Positions 24,298-31,178 of a DNA stretch of 31,384 bases are shown one piece after another. Below the pieces are notes generated by a model. It ran no database searches. It had not been told where the DNA came from and saw only the letters and a program-made list of their open reading frames with translations. Origin of the DNA: CAISGS01 sp044346445 (GTDB taxonomy: Bacteria > Pseudomonadota > Alphaproteobacteria > Caulobacterales > Caulobacteraceae); the NCBI GenBank assembly GCA_044346445.1, contig JBIIZD010000019.1, positions 1 to 31,384 on the forward strand, written 5' to 3'. A program made the translations under genes and the position numbers. Each line of letters begins with the position of its first letter. The first letter of the stretch is position 1.

Positions 24298-25593
24298 TTA
24301 CGCAGCGGCTAAAAGGGCCTGGTCCAGATCGGCTAGGATGTCGTCAATATGTTCAATCCCGATCGATAGGCGCACATAGCCGGGTGAAACGCCGCTGGCC
24401 AATTGCTCTTCGGGCGATAATTGCGAATGGGTGGTGGTGGCGGGGTGAATGGCCAGGCTGCGGGCATCGCCAATATTGGCGACGTGGTAAAACAGCTTCA
24501 GGCTATCAATGAACCGCCGCCCGGCCTCGCGCCCGCCAGCCAGTTCAAACCCAACCAGGCCGCCATAGCCGCCGCTCAGATAGCGGTCCGCCCGTTCACG
24601 CTGCAGGCCGGTCTGAAGGGAGGGGTGAATGACCTTGGAGACCTCCGGCCGCTTGGCCAAAAACTGCGCCACAGCGGCGGCATTCTTGCAATGCTGGGCC
24701 ATGCGCAGGGGCAGGGTCTCTAGGCCCAGCAAGATCTGGAAGGCATTGAACGGCGACAGGGCCGAGCCCAGATCGCGCAGCATCACCACCCGTGCCCGGA
24801 TAACATAGGCAATCGGGCCCATGGGCTTGACCGCCTCGGTCCAGACCGCGCCGTGATAGCTGCGGTCCGGGGTATTGAGCAGGGGCTGGCGCTCTGGCTT
24901 GGCCGCCCAGTCCAGATTGCCACCATCGACAATCATGCCGCCAATCGAGGTGCCATGACCGCCAATATATTTGGTCGTCGAATAGACCACGATCGCGGCT
25001 CCATGATCGAGCGGCCGGCACAAGAGCGGCGCGGCGGTATTATCGACAATCAGGGGAATACCGTATTCGCGGCCAATCGCGGCCACCTCGGCGATTGGAA
25101 ACACGCTCAGCTTGGGGTTTGGCAAGGTCTCGGCATAATAGGCGCGGGTGCGGTCGTCTGTGGCCCTGCGAAAGGCCTCTGGATCGGTCGGATCGACAAA
25201 CCGCACCTCAATGCCAAAATCGCGCAAGGTATTGGCAAACAGGTTCCAGGTGCCGCCATAAAGGTCTGTCGAGCTGACAATATTATCGCCGCTGCGGGCC
25301 AGATTCTGGATCGCTAGCGCCGTCGCCGCCTGACCCGAAGACACGGCCAGGGCCGCAACCCCGCCCTCAAGCGCGGCAATACGCTGTTCCAATATGTCGG
25401 TGGTGGGATTGCCAAGCCGGGTATAGATATTGCCAAGCTCAGTCAGTGAAAACAGATTGGCCGCGTGCTCGGAATCGCGAAACTGATAAGACGTGGTCTG
25501 ATAGATGGGCGGTGCAACCGACCCCGTTGCTGGGTCCGCCCGCCAGCCCGCATGCAGGGCCAAGGTCTCAGGATGCAATTTGCGCTCAGTCAT
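24298..25593 (-). CDS. metY: O-acetylhomoserine sulfhydrylase (MetY)
   Basis: A 431-residue PLP enzyme of the Cys/Met metabolism family. It makes homocysteine from O-acetylhomoserine and sulfide, feeding methionine synthesis. PLP lysine is Lys208 in VVYSTTKYIGGHG. YQTTSYQFRDSEHA, IYTRLGNPTTDILEQRIAALEGG, SSGQAATALAI and the C-terminal LAIHPATTTHSQL and VSPGYVRLSIGIEHIDDI fit MetY rather than the shorter cystathionine enzymes. The extra segment around 225-245 (DWAAKPERQPLLNTPDRSY) is typical of MetY. The 127-base leader upstream can fold in two mutually exclusive ways (see the leader entry). The protein looks intact. Confidence 0.95.
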   Translation of the reverse strand: MTERKLHPETLALHAGWRADPATGSVAPPIYQTTSYQFRDSEHAANLFSLTELGNIYTRLGNPTTDILEQRIAALEGGVAALAVSSGQAATALAIQNLARSGDNIVSSTDLYGGTWNLFANTLRDFGIEVRFVDPTDPEAFRRATDDRTRAYYAETLPNPKLSVFPIAEVAAIGREYGIPLIVDNTAAPLLCRPLDHGAAIVVYSTTKYIGGHGTSIGGMIVDGGNLDWAAKPERQPLLNTPDRSYHGAVWTEAVKPMGPIAYVIRARVVMLRDLGSALSPFNAFQILLGLETLPLRMAQHCKNAAAVAQFLAKRPEVSKVIHPSLQTGLQRERADRYLSGGYGGLVGFELAGGREAGRRFIDSLKLFYHVANIGDARSLAIHPATTTHSQLSPEEQLASGVSPGYVRLSIGIEHIDDILADLDQALLAAA

Positions 25594-25603
25594 GACGTGT
25601 CTC

Positions 25604-25690
25604 TCTGCAAAGGGCTAGCGCCGCCCATGGGCGACAAGATCAGTCCCCCATTAAATCGCTGTTGGGCGGAAAGGCTAGCGCTAACTGGGT
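25604..25690 (-). promoter_or_regulatory. Structured leader upstream of metY
   Basis: In the minus-strand leader, CCGCCC (plus 25664-25669) can pair with GGGCGG (plus 25621-25626). The same 3' arm also sits in the local palindrome CGCCCATGGGCG (25622-25633), so the two helices exclude each other. The 9-base direct repeat GGCTAGCGC occurs twice on the plus strand, at 25613-25621 and 25673-25681, exactly 60 bases apart. This is visible structure only; I could not fit it to a known SAM riboswitch. Confidence 0.3.
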
Positions 25691-25720
25691 GGATGGGGCA
25701 CAGGGCAGGCATGCGAGCGC

Positions 25721-26554
25721 TCAGTTAAAGCTGGCCTGAAAGCTGGTCGCGGTCAGGGACACATGCGCGTCAAGCGGCGGGCGAAGCTCAAACGCCCTAG
25801 GTTCGCGGGAAAAATTCCACAGCCGAATAAGGCACCAGTCGTCACGCCGCGCCTCTGCAACGGCTAGCTCATTGCGCGAAATGTGGAACGGCGTCCTCTC
25901 CCAGCCATTGGTGGCCTTGACCTCAATCAGACGCGGCTGACCCTCGGGCGTAAAGCTGGCAATATCATAGCCCGCTCCATCTCCGTCTTCTTCTGAAACC
26001 CATCGGACCTTTTGGGCCAAGTCGCTGCGTCCAAGGTCGCTAAGGGTCGTTTTCTCATGATAATAGGCGCACTGCTCTCCCGCGCGGCCAAGCGCGCGGT
26101 TCTTGGCGTCGCGCGCGGCGACATCGAACTTATGGGCGATGGCCAGCATCTGGCCCAACTCGTCGGGGGGCGGTTGATTGCTCAGGGTTGGCGGCGGCCC
26201 GATCCAGAGCCGCGACGCTTCTGCTAGGCCGCGCTGCGCTTGCGCGACCGCTGAACGGTTCAGCCAAGCAGGGTTGCGATCAAGCCACCGCGCGATTGCG
26301 TCTACCAGCGTTGATTGGAAATTGAAGGCGGGCTTATAGCCACCGATCCAAGCCTCGCCGAGTGCCTTCAGTACGGCGCTGATATTCTGATGCTTAAACT
26401 CGATCGAGGCCCGGTTTCTGGTTATGCGGGCTTGAAGCATCCGGTTATGCTCAGCCTTGTTATAGGCTTGGCCAGCGATGTCAGCCGCCAGCATCGCGAA
26501 ATAGTCCGCGATGATCAGGTCGTTTTCTGAATCTGTCCAATTGCCACCCTGCAT
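25721..26554 (-). CDS. DUF3883 domain protein, predicted restriction-endonuclease-like fold
   Basis: A 277-residue protein in two parts. The N-terminal part (about 5-90) has WTDSENDLIIADYFAML, YNKAEHNRML, IEFKHQNISAVLKALGEAWI and GYKPAFNFQ, a helical domain often found in front of nuclease-like domains. The C-terminal DUF3883 domain (about 150-260) has LGRAGEQCAYY, GYDIASF, LIEVKATNGWERTPFHISRNEL. Glu160, Asp197, Glu211 and Lys213 could form the PD-(D/E)xK metal site. DUF3883 occurs in restriction and phage-defence proteins, but no methyltransferase, helicase or other partner is next to it here. The stop lies 127 bases before metY. A truncated gene ends only nine bases upstream of its ATG. 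Confidence 0.88.
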   Translation of the reverse strand: MQGGNWTDSENDLIIADYFAMLAADIAGQAYNKAEHNRMLQARITRNRASIEFKHQNISAVLKALGEAWIGGYKPAFNFQSTLVDAIARWLDRNPAWLNRSAVAQAQRGLAEASRLWIGPPPTLSNQPPPDELGQMLAIAHKFDVAARDAKNRALGRAGEQCAYYHEKTTLSDLGRSDLAQKVRWVSEEDGDGAGYDIASFTPEGQPRLIEVKATNGWERTPFHISRNELAVAEARRDDWCLIRLWNFSREPRAFELRPPLDAHVSLTATSFQASFN

Positions 26555-26563
26555 GGGTGTACG

Positions 26564-26710
26564 CTAGCCAAGCCGCAAGGCTTTGTCACCAATTGCGCGA
26601 TACAGTGCTTGGACCCCTGGGCGCTTAGCCAAAGCCACCCCAATCACTGCAATCACCCCCGCCCATCCGGCCCAAACGCCGCATAGATCTGGGGCAAGCG
26701 CGATCAGCTG
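26564..26710 (-). pseudogene. C-terminal remnant of a membrane protein gene
   Basis: About 48 codons in a frame that ends with a normal stop, with a clear hydrophobic helix (LCGVWAGWAGVIAVIGVAL) and a basic tail (AKRPGVQALYRAIGDKALRLG). Codon choice here resembles the neighbouring genes. Beyond about 26710 the frame turns into Arg/Pro-rich text that is only antisense-like shadow of the next gene. I read this as the 3' end of a gene whose 5' part was removed when the 26.7-27.3 kb segment arrived. The parent family is not recognised. Confidence 0.5.
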
Positions 26711-27357
26711 GGCGGCGAGGCGGCGCAGAGAGGGCGGAGGTCTTCGGCCAGATCGTCGAGTGCGAGGGCGAAGACGGCGTTGGCGTGATCGTTGAACTCC
26801 TTGGTGGAGCCCCACATGTTCACCCCCGTCTTGTCGCCGCGATAGACCGCTTCCGGTCCGACCGGCGCGCCTGGAGCCGCGAGGACGCCGCGAAAGACGA
26901 CGCTGCCGACCTTGTTCATCTGCAGGGTGCTGATCCAGATCACCTGAATCCGGATGCGGGCCGTGACCACGGTGGGGTCGGGCGGGCCGCCGGCGGGCGC
27001 GAAGCTGGGCGTAAATCCGCGTGCCTTGAGGCCGACGTCAAACACCGAGCGCAGCCACGCCTCGCGATCATCCGGCGCACGGAGAGCGACGCCGAACGCT
27101 CCCACGATCTGGGGGTCGCGGCGGGGGTCGGTGAGTTCGATCTGGACGGCGCAGCCGCCGGCGGTAGACGGGCGCGCGGCGTCTGCGGCGGCCGCGGGCT
27201 CGACGTAGAGCGGTCCAAGGAGCTTGGCATCGCCGACCGCGGCGGTGGCGGAGCCGACGGTCAGCAAGCTCGCGACCAGGATGGCGGCCGCGAAGATGGG
27301 CGCGATGCAGATACCGCTAAAACTGGCCGAAGAGGTCGGTTCTCTTGGGCATTTCAA
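26704..27357 (-). CDS. Putative secreted protein of unknown function, possibly 5'-truncated
   Basis: A 217-residue ORF with no good start. The only upstream start codon in frame is a TTG inside the neighbouring plus-strand remnant. Just downstream comes a hydrophobic segment typical of a signal peptide (IFAAAILVASLLTVGSATAA). The mature part has a Cys pair (one in GGCAVQIEL, one near the end in LRPLCAA), GGPPDPTVVTARIRIQVIWI and VYRGDKTGVNMWGSTKEF. I do not recognise the family. Base and codon use are richer in GC, with many GCG and CGAG-type words, and lack the GGCC and AAGG words that fill the flanking genes. The original ATG was probably lost at the junction near 27300. Confidence 0.55.
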   Translation of the reverse strand: MKCPREPTSSASFSGICIAPIFAAAILVASLLTVGSATAAVGDAKLLGPLYVEPAAAADAARPSTAGGCAVQIELTDPRRDPQIVGAFGVALRAPDDREAWLRSVFDVGLKARGFTPSFAPAGGPPDPTVVTARIRIQVIWISTLQMNKVGSVVFRGVLAAPGAPVGPEAVYRGDKTGVNMWGSTKEFNDHANAVFALALDDLAEDLRPLCAASPPS

Positions 27358-27586
27358 GGCGCTGTGGGGCCGGATCTTCGCACTCCAACCTCAGCATGGC
27401 GAGACCATCGTCTTTGCGCCCGAACTTCTGCCCCGGACCGTGGACTATGGCGGGCAAACCCATTGGCTCAATTATGCGCCCTTAACGCCAGATGGCGACA
27501 GATGGTGCGAAGTCTCTGACCGTTGGGTTGAAGCGATCGCCCTATCCCAAATCGCGCGTGATCTTCATGCCAATGCTAAAGTGTAG
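27305..27586 (+). pseudogene. 3' remnant of a gene, 5' part missing
   Basis: Ninety-three codons from an ATG exactly at the compositional junction, with sequence that looks like the end of a longer cytoplasmic enzyme (VGSLGHFKALWGRIFALQ, HGETIVFAPELLPRTVDY, HWLNYAPLTPDGDRW, SDRWVEAIALSQIARDL). The last segments recall the C-terminus of sugar-phosphate isomerase/epimerase-type TIM barrels, but I cannot confirm this. The region before 27305 in the same frame is only shadow of the secreted-protein gene. There is no ribosome binding site before the ATG. Most likely it is the tail of a broken gene. Confidence 0.5.
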
Positions 27587-27610
27587 TTTTCCTAAACTCG
27601 GGACGCGTCC

Positions 27611-27700
27611 ATGACAGACCGCGCAAATGGCGCAGTCACGCTCACCGACAAGGTTCGGCGCCTCAGCGGGCGATCCCCATTTTTGGGATGGCTAAGGCCT
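27611..27700 (+). pseudogene. Possible 5' remnant of a gene
   Basis: An ATG 24 bases after the previous stop opens a frame that reads naturally for about 30 codons (MTDRANGAVTLTDKVRRLSG), then continues into sequence that is antisense to the end of the tetR gene. This could be the first part of a gene cut when the tetR-hydrolase pair was inserted. It is a weak call; the product is unknown and the break point is estimated. Confidence 0.3.
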
Positions 27701-27704
27701 AGCG

Positions 27705-28337
27705 TCAGTGATGAGCTTTTGCGGCTAGGGCGAGATAAGCGCTCAGCATGCGCGTCAGCTCGTGGGTCATTGTTTCTGGTGAAGTGGGGCCGCCATCCTC
27801 TTCGGTGAACCAACGATGTGTCAAAGAATCTGCCGTTTCAACGAGCAATTGCGCGGTCAATTTCGGCTTATCGCACTGGCCTTCGAGCGCTGTTGCCACC
27901 AGCGAAAAGACGCCCCGCCTCAGAGCGTCCATCCGAGATCGGGTCTCGGGAGACAGGGGAACCTCGGAAGAGAGCGCGCGGTGTAGACGGGGGTCGTCTT
28001 TATGCAGAATTATAAACCCCTCGACGAGAGACATGACCAAAGTGTCAAGACTATCCTCGTTGGAAAAACGGTCAGCCGCCGCTGAGACTAGAGCCTCCCC
28101 CTTCGCCAAATGCTCGGAAAAGATAGTGTCAATAATCGCCTGCTTGTTCGGGAAATACTCATAGAGCGAGCCGATCGACACGCCCGCCCGTTCCGCGACG
28201 ATATTGGTGTTGAAGCCAGACCAACCACGTTCCGCCAAAACCCGAGTAGCGCCCTCCACGATCGCTGCGACTGTGGTCTGAGCGCGCCTTTGTTTAGGCC
28301 GTCTTAAGCGGACTTGGCGTAGCTTTGCGGCAGTCAA
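27705..28337 (-). CDS. TetR/AcrR-family transcription repressor
   Basis: About 210 residues from the chosen start. The helix-turn-helix runs from VAAIVEGATRVLAERGWSGF to VAERAGVSIGSLYEYFPNKQAI, near residues 23-68, and the rest is a helical ligand domain. TetR repressors usually control themselves and the divergent gene, here the alpha/beta hydrolase, which may act on the inducer. The start is TTG at 28337, chosen because GAGGGG lies six bases upstream. The ATG at 28400 would add a 21-residue hydrophobic stretch, unusual for a TetR, and would overlap the hydrolase promoter. Codon use is less GC-biased than in the core genes. Confidence 0.88.
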   Translation of the reverse strand: MTAAKLRQVRLRRPKQRRAQTTVAAIVEGATRVLAERGWSGFNTNIVAERAGVSIGSLYEYFPNKQAIIDTIFSEHLAKGEALVSAAADRFSNEDSLDTLVMSLVEGFIILHKDDPRLHRALSSEVPLSPETRSRMDALRRGVFSLVATALEGQCDKPKLTAQLLVETADSLTHRWFTEEDGGPTSPETMTHELTRMLSAYLALAAKAHH

Positions 28338-28416
28338 TTTAAGCCCCCTCAATCCGAGTAGGAAAAGCCGAATAAATACTCTATAAAATGTGTCAATCAT
28401 TTATGGAGGCGTTGCG
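28338..28416. promoter_or_regulatory. AT-rich divergent promoter/operator region of tetR and the hydrolase
   Basis: The 79 bases between the two proposed TTG starts are much richer in A/T than their surroundings. They contain TATAAAAT (28382-28389) as a likely -10 for the hydrolase, and an imperfect inverted repeat ATAAAT/ATTTAT in the same stretch that could serve as a TetR operator. The ribosome binding sites GGAGG (28405-28409, plus strand) and GAGGGG (minus strand, near 28345) sit at its edges. Confidence 0.5.
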
Positions 28417-29352
28417 TTGAAATCCTATCAAAACTCATGGGACCGCTACTGCACCATCCTCGCCGCTAATTTTGGGATTCGAATGACCCGAGCGCCGTCG
28501 GAGACTTGGCAAAAAGTCCGTGGCCATAAAATCCATATTGATGTCTGGGAGCCGAACGCGCCCCCTAAAGGCACCTTAATCTTGGTCCATGGTGCCGGCG
28601 GTCATGGTCGCGTGCTGGCCCCCGCCGCTGATTTCGCGGCAAGCATGGGCTGGCGCGCACTGGCACCCGACCTACCGGGCTATGGCCTGACGCAGCCGGC
28701 TGGCGACTACAGCGGTGACTATGGCGAATGGCCTGCGGTCATTGCTCAGATCGCAGATGAAACGGAAGGTCCGGTTGTCTTGATGGGGCTTTCGGTTGGG
28801 GGGATGACGGCCACCTTTGCGGCCGAAATAGCGCGCAAGGTCGATGGTGTCATTGCAACGACGCTTCTGGACATGGGCGATCCTGAGACGTTCGAAAAAA
28901 CGGCGCGTTGGCGATGGCTCGGCGCGCTCTCACGGATAGGGTTCCGTTTAATTCCAGGGTTGCTTGATCGGCTATCCCTGCCTGTTTGGCTGGTTGCGCC
29001 GATGCGAAGCATGTCTTCTGACACGGCGATGAGCGATTACTTTGCAAAGGACGGGTTGTCAGGCGGGCTTTGGGTCAAGTTGCGGTTTTTCCGCACAATG
29101 CATGCCCGCAAGGCACCGACACTTTCACTGGCCTGTCCGTTGATCCTAATTCATCCCGGTGCGGATAGATGGACGCCCACGGCAATGAGCCTTCCCGCGT
29201 TCAACCGGCTGCAAGGGCCCAAGACAATGATTGAACTTGCTAATGGGTCCCACCTACCGCTTGAAGATCCTGCCTTCGAAGAGTTAAAGAGGCATGTCAG
29301 CCAATTTCTCGATAGAATTTCTCCCCCATGTGAGGCGAAGCCGCTTTGCTAG
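28417..29352 (+). CDS. Alpha/beta-hydrolase
   Basis: A 311-residue alpha/beta-fold hydrolase. The nucleophile elbow is GLSVGGM (Ser126 counted from the chosen start). LVHGAGGHGR forms the oxyanion region, and Asp250 (HPGADRWTP) and His279 (NGSHLPLE) complete the triad. It is probably a cytoplasmic esterase, lipase-like or C-C hydrolase; the substrate cannot be told. The start is TTG at 28417, chosen because GGAGG lies seven bases upstream at 28405-28409. The GTG at 28390 has no such site. It is divergent from a TetR repressor, an arrangement typical of substrate-induced detoxification or catabolic enzymes. Confidence 0.9.
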   Translation: MKSYQNSWDRYCTILAANFGIRMTRAPSETWQKVRGHKIHIDVWEPNAPPKGTLILVHGAGGHGRVLAPAADFAASMGWRALAPDLPGYGLTQPAGDYSGDYGEWPAVIAQIADETEGPVVLMGLSVGGMTATFAAEIARKVDGVIATTLLDMGDPETFEKTARWRWLGALSRIGFRLIPGLLDRLSLPVWLVAPMRSMSSDTAMSDYFAKDGLSGGLWVKLRFFRTMHARKAPTLSLACPLILIHPGADRWTPTAMSLPAFNRLQGPKTMIELANGSHLPLEDPAFEELKRHVSQFLDRISPPCEAKPLC

Positions 29353-29506
29353 TGTGTCTCGCCCTGCAATAGGCGGATTCTAGATCGGGAAGATCCCCGC
29401 TGCCAAATCAGACCCCGGCCCGAAAGCCGCTGGCTCTTGAATGATGTGGCCCATCTCAAATCATCAGCGAGGTTGCAGCTTGCGGGTCATAGACCGGATT
29501 AGATCT

Positions 29507-29596
29507 TGGCGGAGAGGGAGGGATTCGAACCCTCGATACCCTCACGGGTATGCCGCATTTCGAGTGCGGTGCATTCGACCACTCTGCCACCTCTCC
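29507..29596 (-). tRNA. tRNA-Ser (anticodon CGA)
   Basis: Reading the minus strand, the acceptor stem GGAGAGG (29596-29590) pairs with CCTCTCC (29517-29511). The anticodon stem CCGCA/TGCGG encloses CTCGAAA with anticodon CGA, which reads UCG codons. A long variable arm (TACCCGTGAGGGTA) fits a class II serine tRNA, and GGTTCGAATCC is the T arm. Discriminator G and an encoded CCA follow (29509-29507). The 3' end faces the accessory segment. Confidence 0.96.
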
Positions 29597-29705
29597 CAAG
29601 GTCCTAGTGCCGCGCTAGGCGCGATCAGAGGGAGGCGGGAACCTATCTGTGGGGATGCGGTTTCGCAAGCGGGATTTATCGGCAAATGCTTGGCCGGGCC
29701 TTGGA

Positions 29706-30137
29706 TCAGGCTTTTGGGGCGGCCAGGGTCTTGAAGCGTGCATCCGCCCGGGCGATCACAAGGCCGTCGGCGGTGACAAAGGCCTGGGCAAAGCACAGGC
29801 TGGCGCCGGTCTTGGTAAAGCTTGTATCAAATTCCAGCCATTGGCCCAGCCTGGCCATGCCCAGATAGTCTAGCGACAGGCTGACGGTCAAAAGCCCGCC
29901 GGTCTCGCCCTGGCCGCGATTGCGCATGGCCACGCCGCAGGACAGGCCCATGGCATTGTCGGCCAAGGCGGCGATCAGGCCGCCATGCGCCAGGCCTCTG
30001 GCATTGGTATGGGCGGTGCCTAGGCTTAGGCCAATGACCACGCGATCGTCCAAGATCTTGGAATACAGCGGCTCCCACGGATCGGTCAGGGGGCTTTGGC
30101 GAAAATGGCGCTCAAATCCGGGTGGGGGTAGGGACAT
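29706..30137 (-). CDS. PaaI-family (hotdog-fold) acyl-CoA thioesterase
   Basis: A 143-residue hotdog-fold protein with the PaaI-type catalytic segment TNARGLAHGGLIAALADNAM (HGG with the Asp further on) and the paired strand GLLTVSLSLDYLGMARLGQWL. Such enzymes hydrolyse short or aromatic acyl-CoA esters in the cytoplasm. The substrate here is not evident and no phenylacetate genes are nearby. The start at 30137 (MSLPPPG) is supported by AGGAG about six bases upstream; the ATG at 30158 has none. It is divergent from the MscS-type channel gene with 138 bases between. Confidence 0.9.
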   Translation of the reverse strand: MSLPPPGFERHFRQSPLTDPWEPLYSKILDDRVVIGLSLGTAHTNARGLAHGGLIAALADNAMGLSCGVAMRNRGQGETGGLLTVSLSLDYLGMARLGQWLEFDTSFTKTGASLCFAQAFVTADGLVIARADARFKTLAAPKA

Positions 30138-30275
30138 GTCGGCTCCTATCCAATGCAAATTATAACGACCGGTCTAGTTAAGCCAAGGCTTGTCGGGCGG
30201 CAAGTCGGGCGCTAAGGTCGCGGCCTGAAAAGCGCAGGACTTGACCTAGCGTGAAGTATGATTAGGTGAATAGGC

Positions 30276-31172
30276 ATGACCCCTATGGCTTCTGACCTAA
30301 TTACAGTTTTGGCCGCCGGGCCGAACATGGCCCTGTTGAATGGCGAAAGCGCCGCGTGGCAGAGTCTGGCCAGTGCGAGCGGCGATTTCATGGTGCGGCT
30401 GGCCGTTGGTGTTGTCGTGCTCTTGGTCACGCTTTGGGCGTCAGGCGCCGCCGCCGCGTTTGTCCGGCGATTGTTCAAACAGTTTCACCGCGCCGGGGTT
30501 GCCGATCAAACCTTGCAAAGCTTTGTCGCCTCTATGGCGCGTTATGGCGTGCTGATTATTGGCGGCGTGGCGGTCTTGCAGCAGCTTGGCGTCCAGACCA
30601 CATCGGTGCTGGCCGTGCTGGGCGCGGCCTCCTTGGCCGTAGGCCTGGCCTTGCAGGGCACCTTGTCCAATCTTGCCGCCGGGGTGATGCTTTTATTGTT
30701 TCGCCCCTATCATTTGGGCGATTTTGTCGAGATCGGCGGCCGATCTGGAACCGTTACCGCGCTGGACCTGTTTGTCACCGAGTTGGCGACCCTGGACAAT
30801 ATCAAGGTGGTGGTGCCCAATGGCAAGGTGTTTGGCGATACGATTGTCAATTTCAGCCATCATGCGCAAAGGCGGCTGGATCTGGTGTTTCGGATTGATT
30901 TTGACGATGACCTAGCCGCGGCCTTGGGCATAATCAGCACGGTGGCCAGCCAGAACCCGGTGGTGCTGACCGATCCTGCGCCGCTTTGCGAGGCGACCAA
31001 TGTCACCGAAAACTGGACCGAGGTGACCTTGCGGGCCTGGATTGCCAAGGAGGACTTGGCGACCGTGCGATCAGACCTGCTTGTCGCCGTACTGACTGCG
31101 CTTAAGGCGGCGGGCTATGGCCCTGCCTATCCGCATCAGGTTGGGCTGGCACCTCGGCCAAGGCAGGCTTAA
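30276..31172 (+). CDS. MscS-family small-conductance mechanosensitive channel
   Basis: A 298-residue inner-membrane channel that opens when turgor rises and releases small solutes. Three membrane segments are seen (about 40-62, 88-106, 112-133). The pore-lining third helix and beta-domain entrance read LGAASLAVGLALQGTLSNLAAGVMLLLFRPYHLGDFVEIGG, recognised here as AVGLALQGTLSNLAAG and FRPYHLGDFVEIGG. The cytoplasmic domain contains IKVVVPNGKVFGDTIVNFS and an LDLVFRIDF strand, as in MscS. AGGTGA lies six bases ahead of the ATG. It ends six bases from the PII gene stop, convergent with it. Confidence 0.95.
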   Translation: MTPMASDLITVLAAGPNMALLNGESAAWQSLASASGDFMVRLAVGVVVLLVTLWASGAAAAFVRRLFKQFHRAGVADQTLQSFVASMARYGVLIIGGVAVLQQLGVQTTSVLAVLGAASLAVGLALQGTLSNLAAGVMLLLFRPYHLGDFVEIGGRSGTVTALDLFVTELATLDNIKVVVPNGKVFGDTIVNFSHHAQRRLDLVFRIDFDDDLAAALGIISTVASQNPVVLTDPAPLCEATNVTENWTEVTLRAWIAKEDLATVRSDLLVAVLTALKAAGYGPAYPHQVGLAPRPRQA

Positions 31173-31178
31173 GCCCGC

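Noticed and set aside
25594..25720. SAM-II (metX-type) riboswitch upstream of metY
   Set aside because: A GATTTA and a later GCTA are present, but the first stem does not directly flank GATTTA and the spacing to GCTA is too long, so I could not fit the consensus.
26785..27519. 244-codon plus-strand ORF across the secreted-protein gene
   Set aside because: Low-complexity Gly/Arg/Asp text typical of an antisense frame; the minus-strand frame has a signal peptide and sensible strands.
28338..28400. ATG start of tetR at 28400
   Set aside because: It would add a hydrophobic 21-residue stretch and cover the divergent promoter; the TTG at 28337 has a correctly spaced GAGGGG.
29507..29596. tRNA-Ser as a proven att site for the 27.7-29.4 kb module
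   Set aside because: I looked for a repeat of the tRNA 3' end near 25.6, 26.6 and 27.7 kb and found none, and no integrase gene is in the window.
29441..29734. ORF with RGRDSNPRYPHGYAAFRV
   Set aside because: This is the familiar false translation of a serine tRNA gene read antisense; the region is tRNA-Ser.
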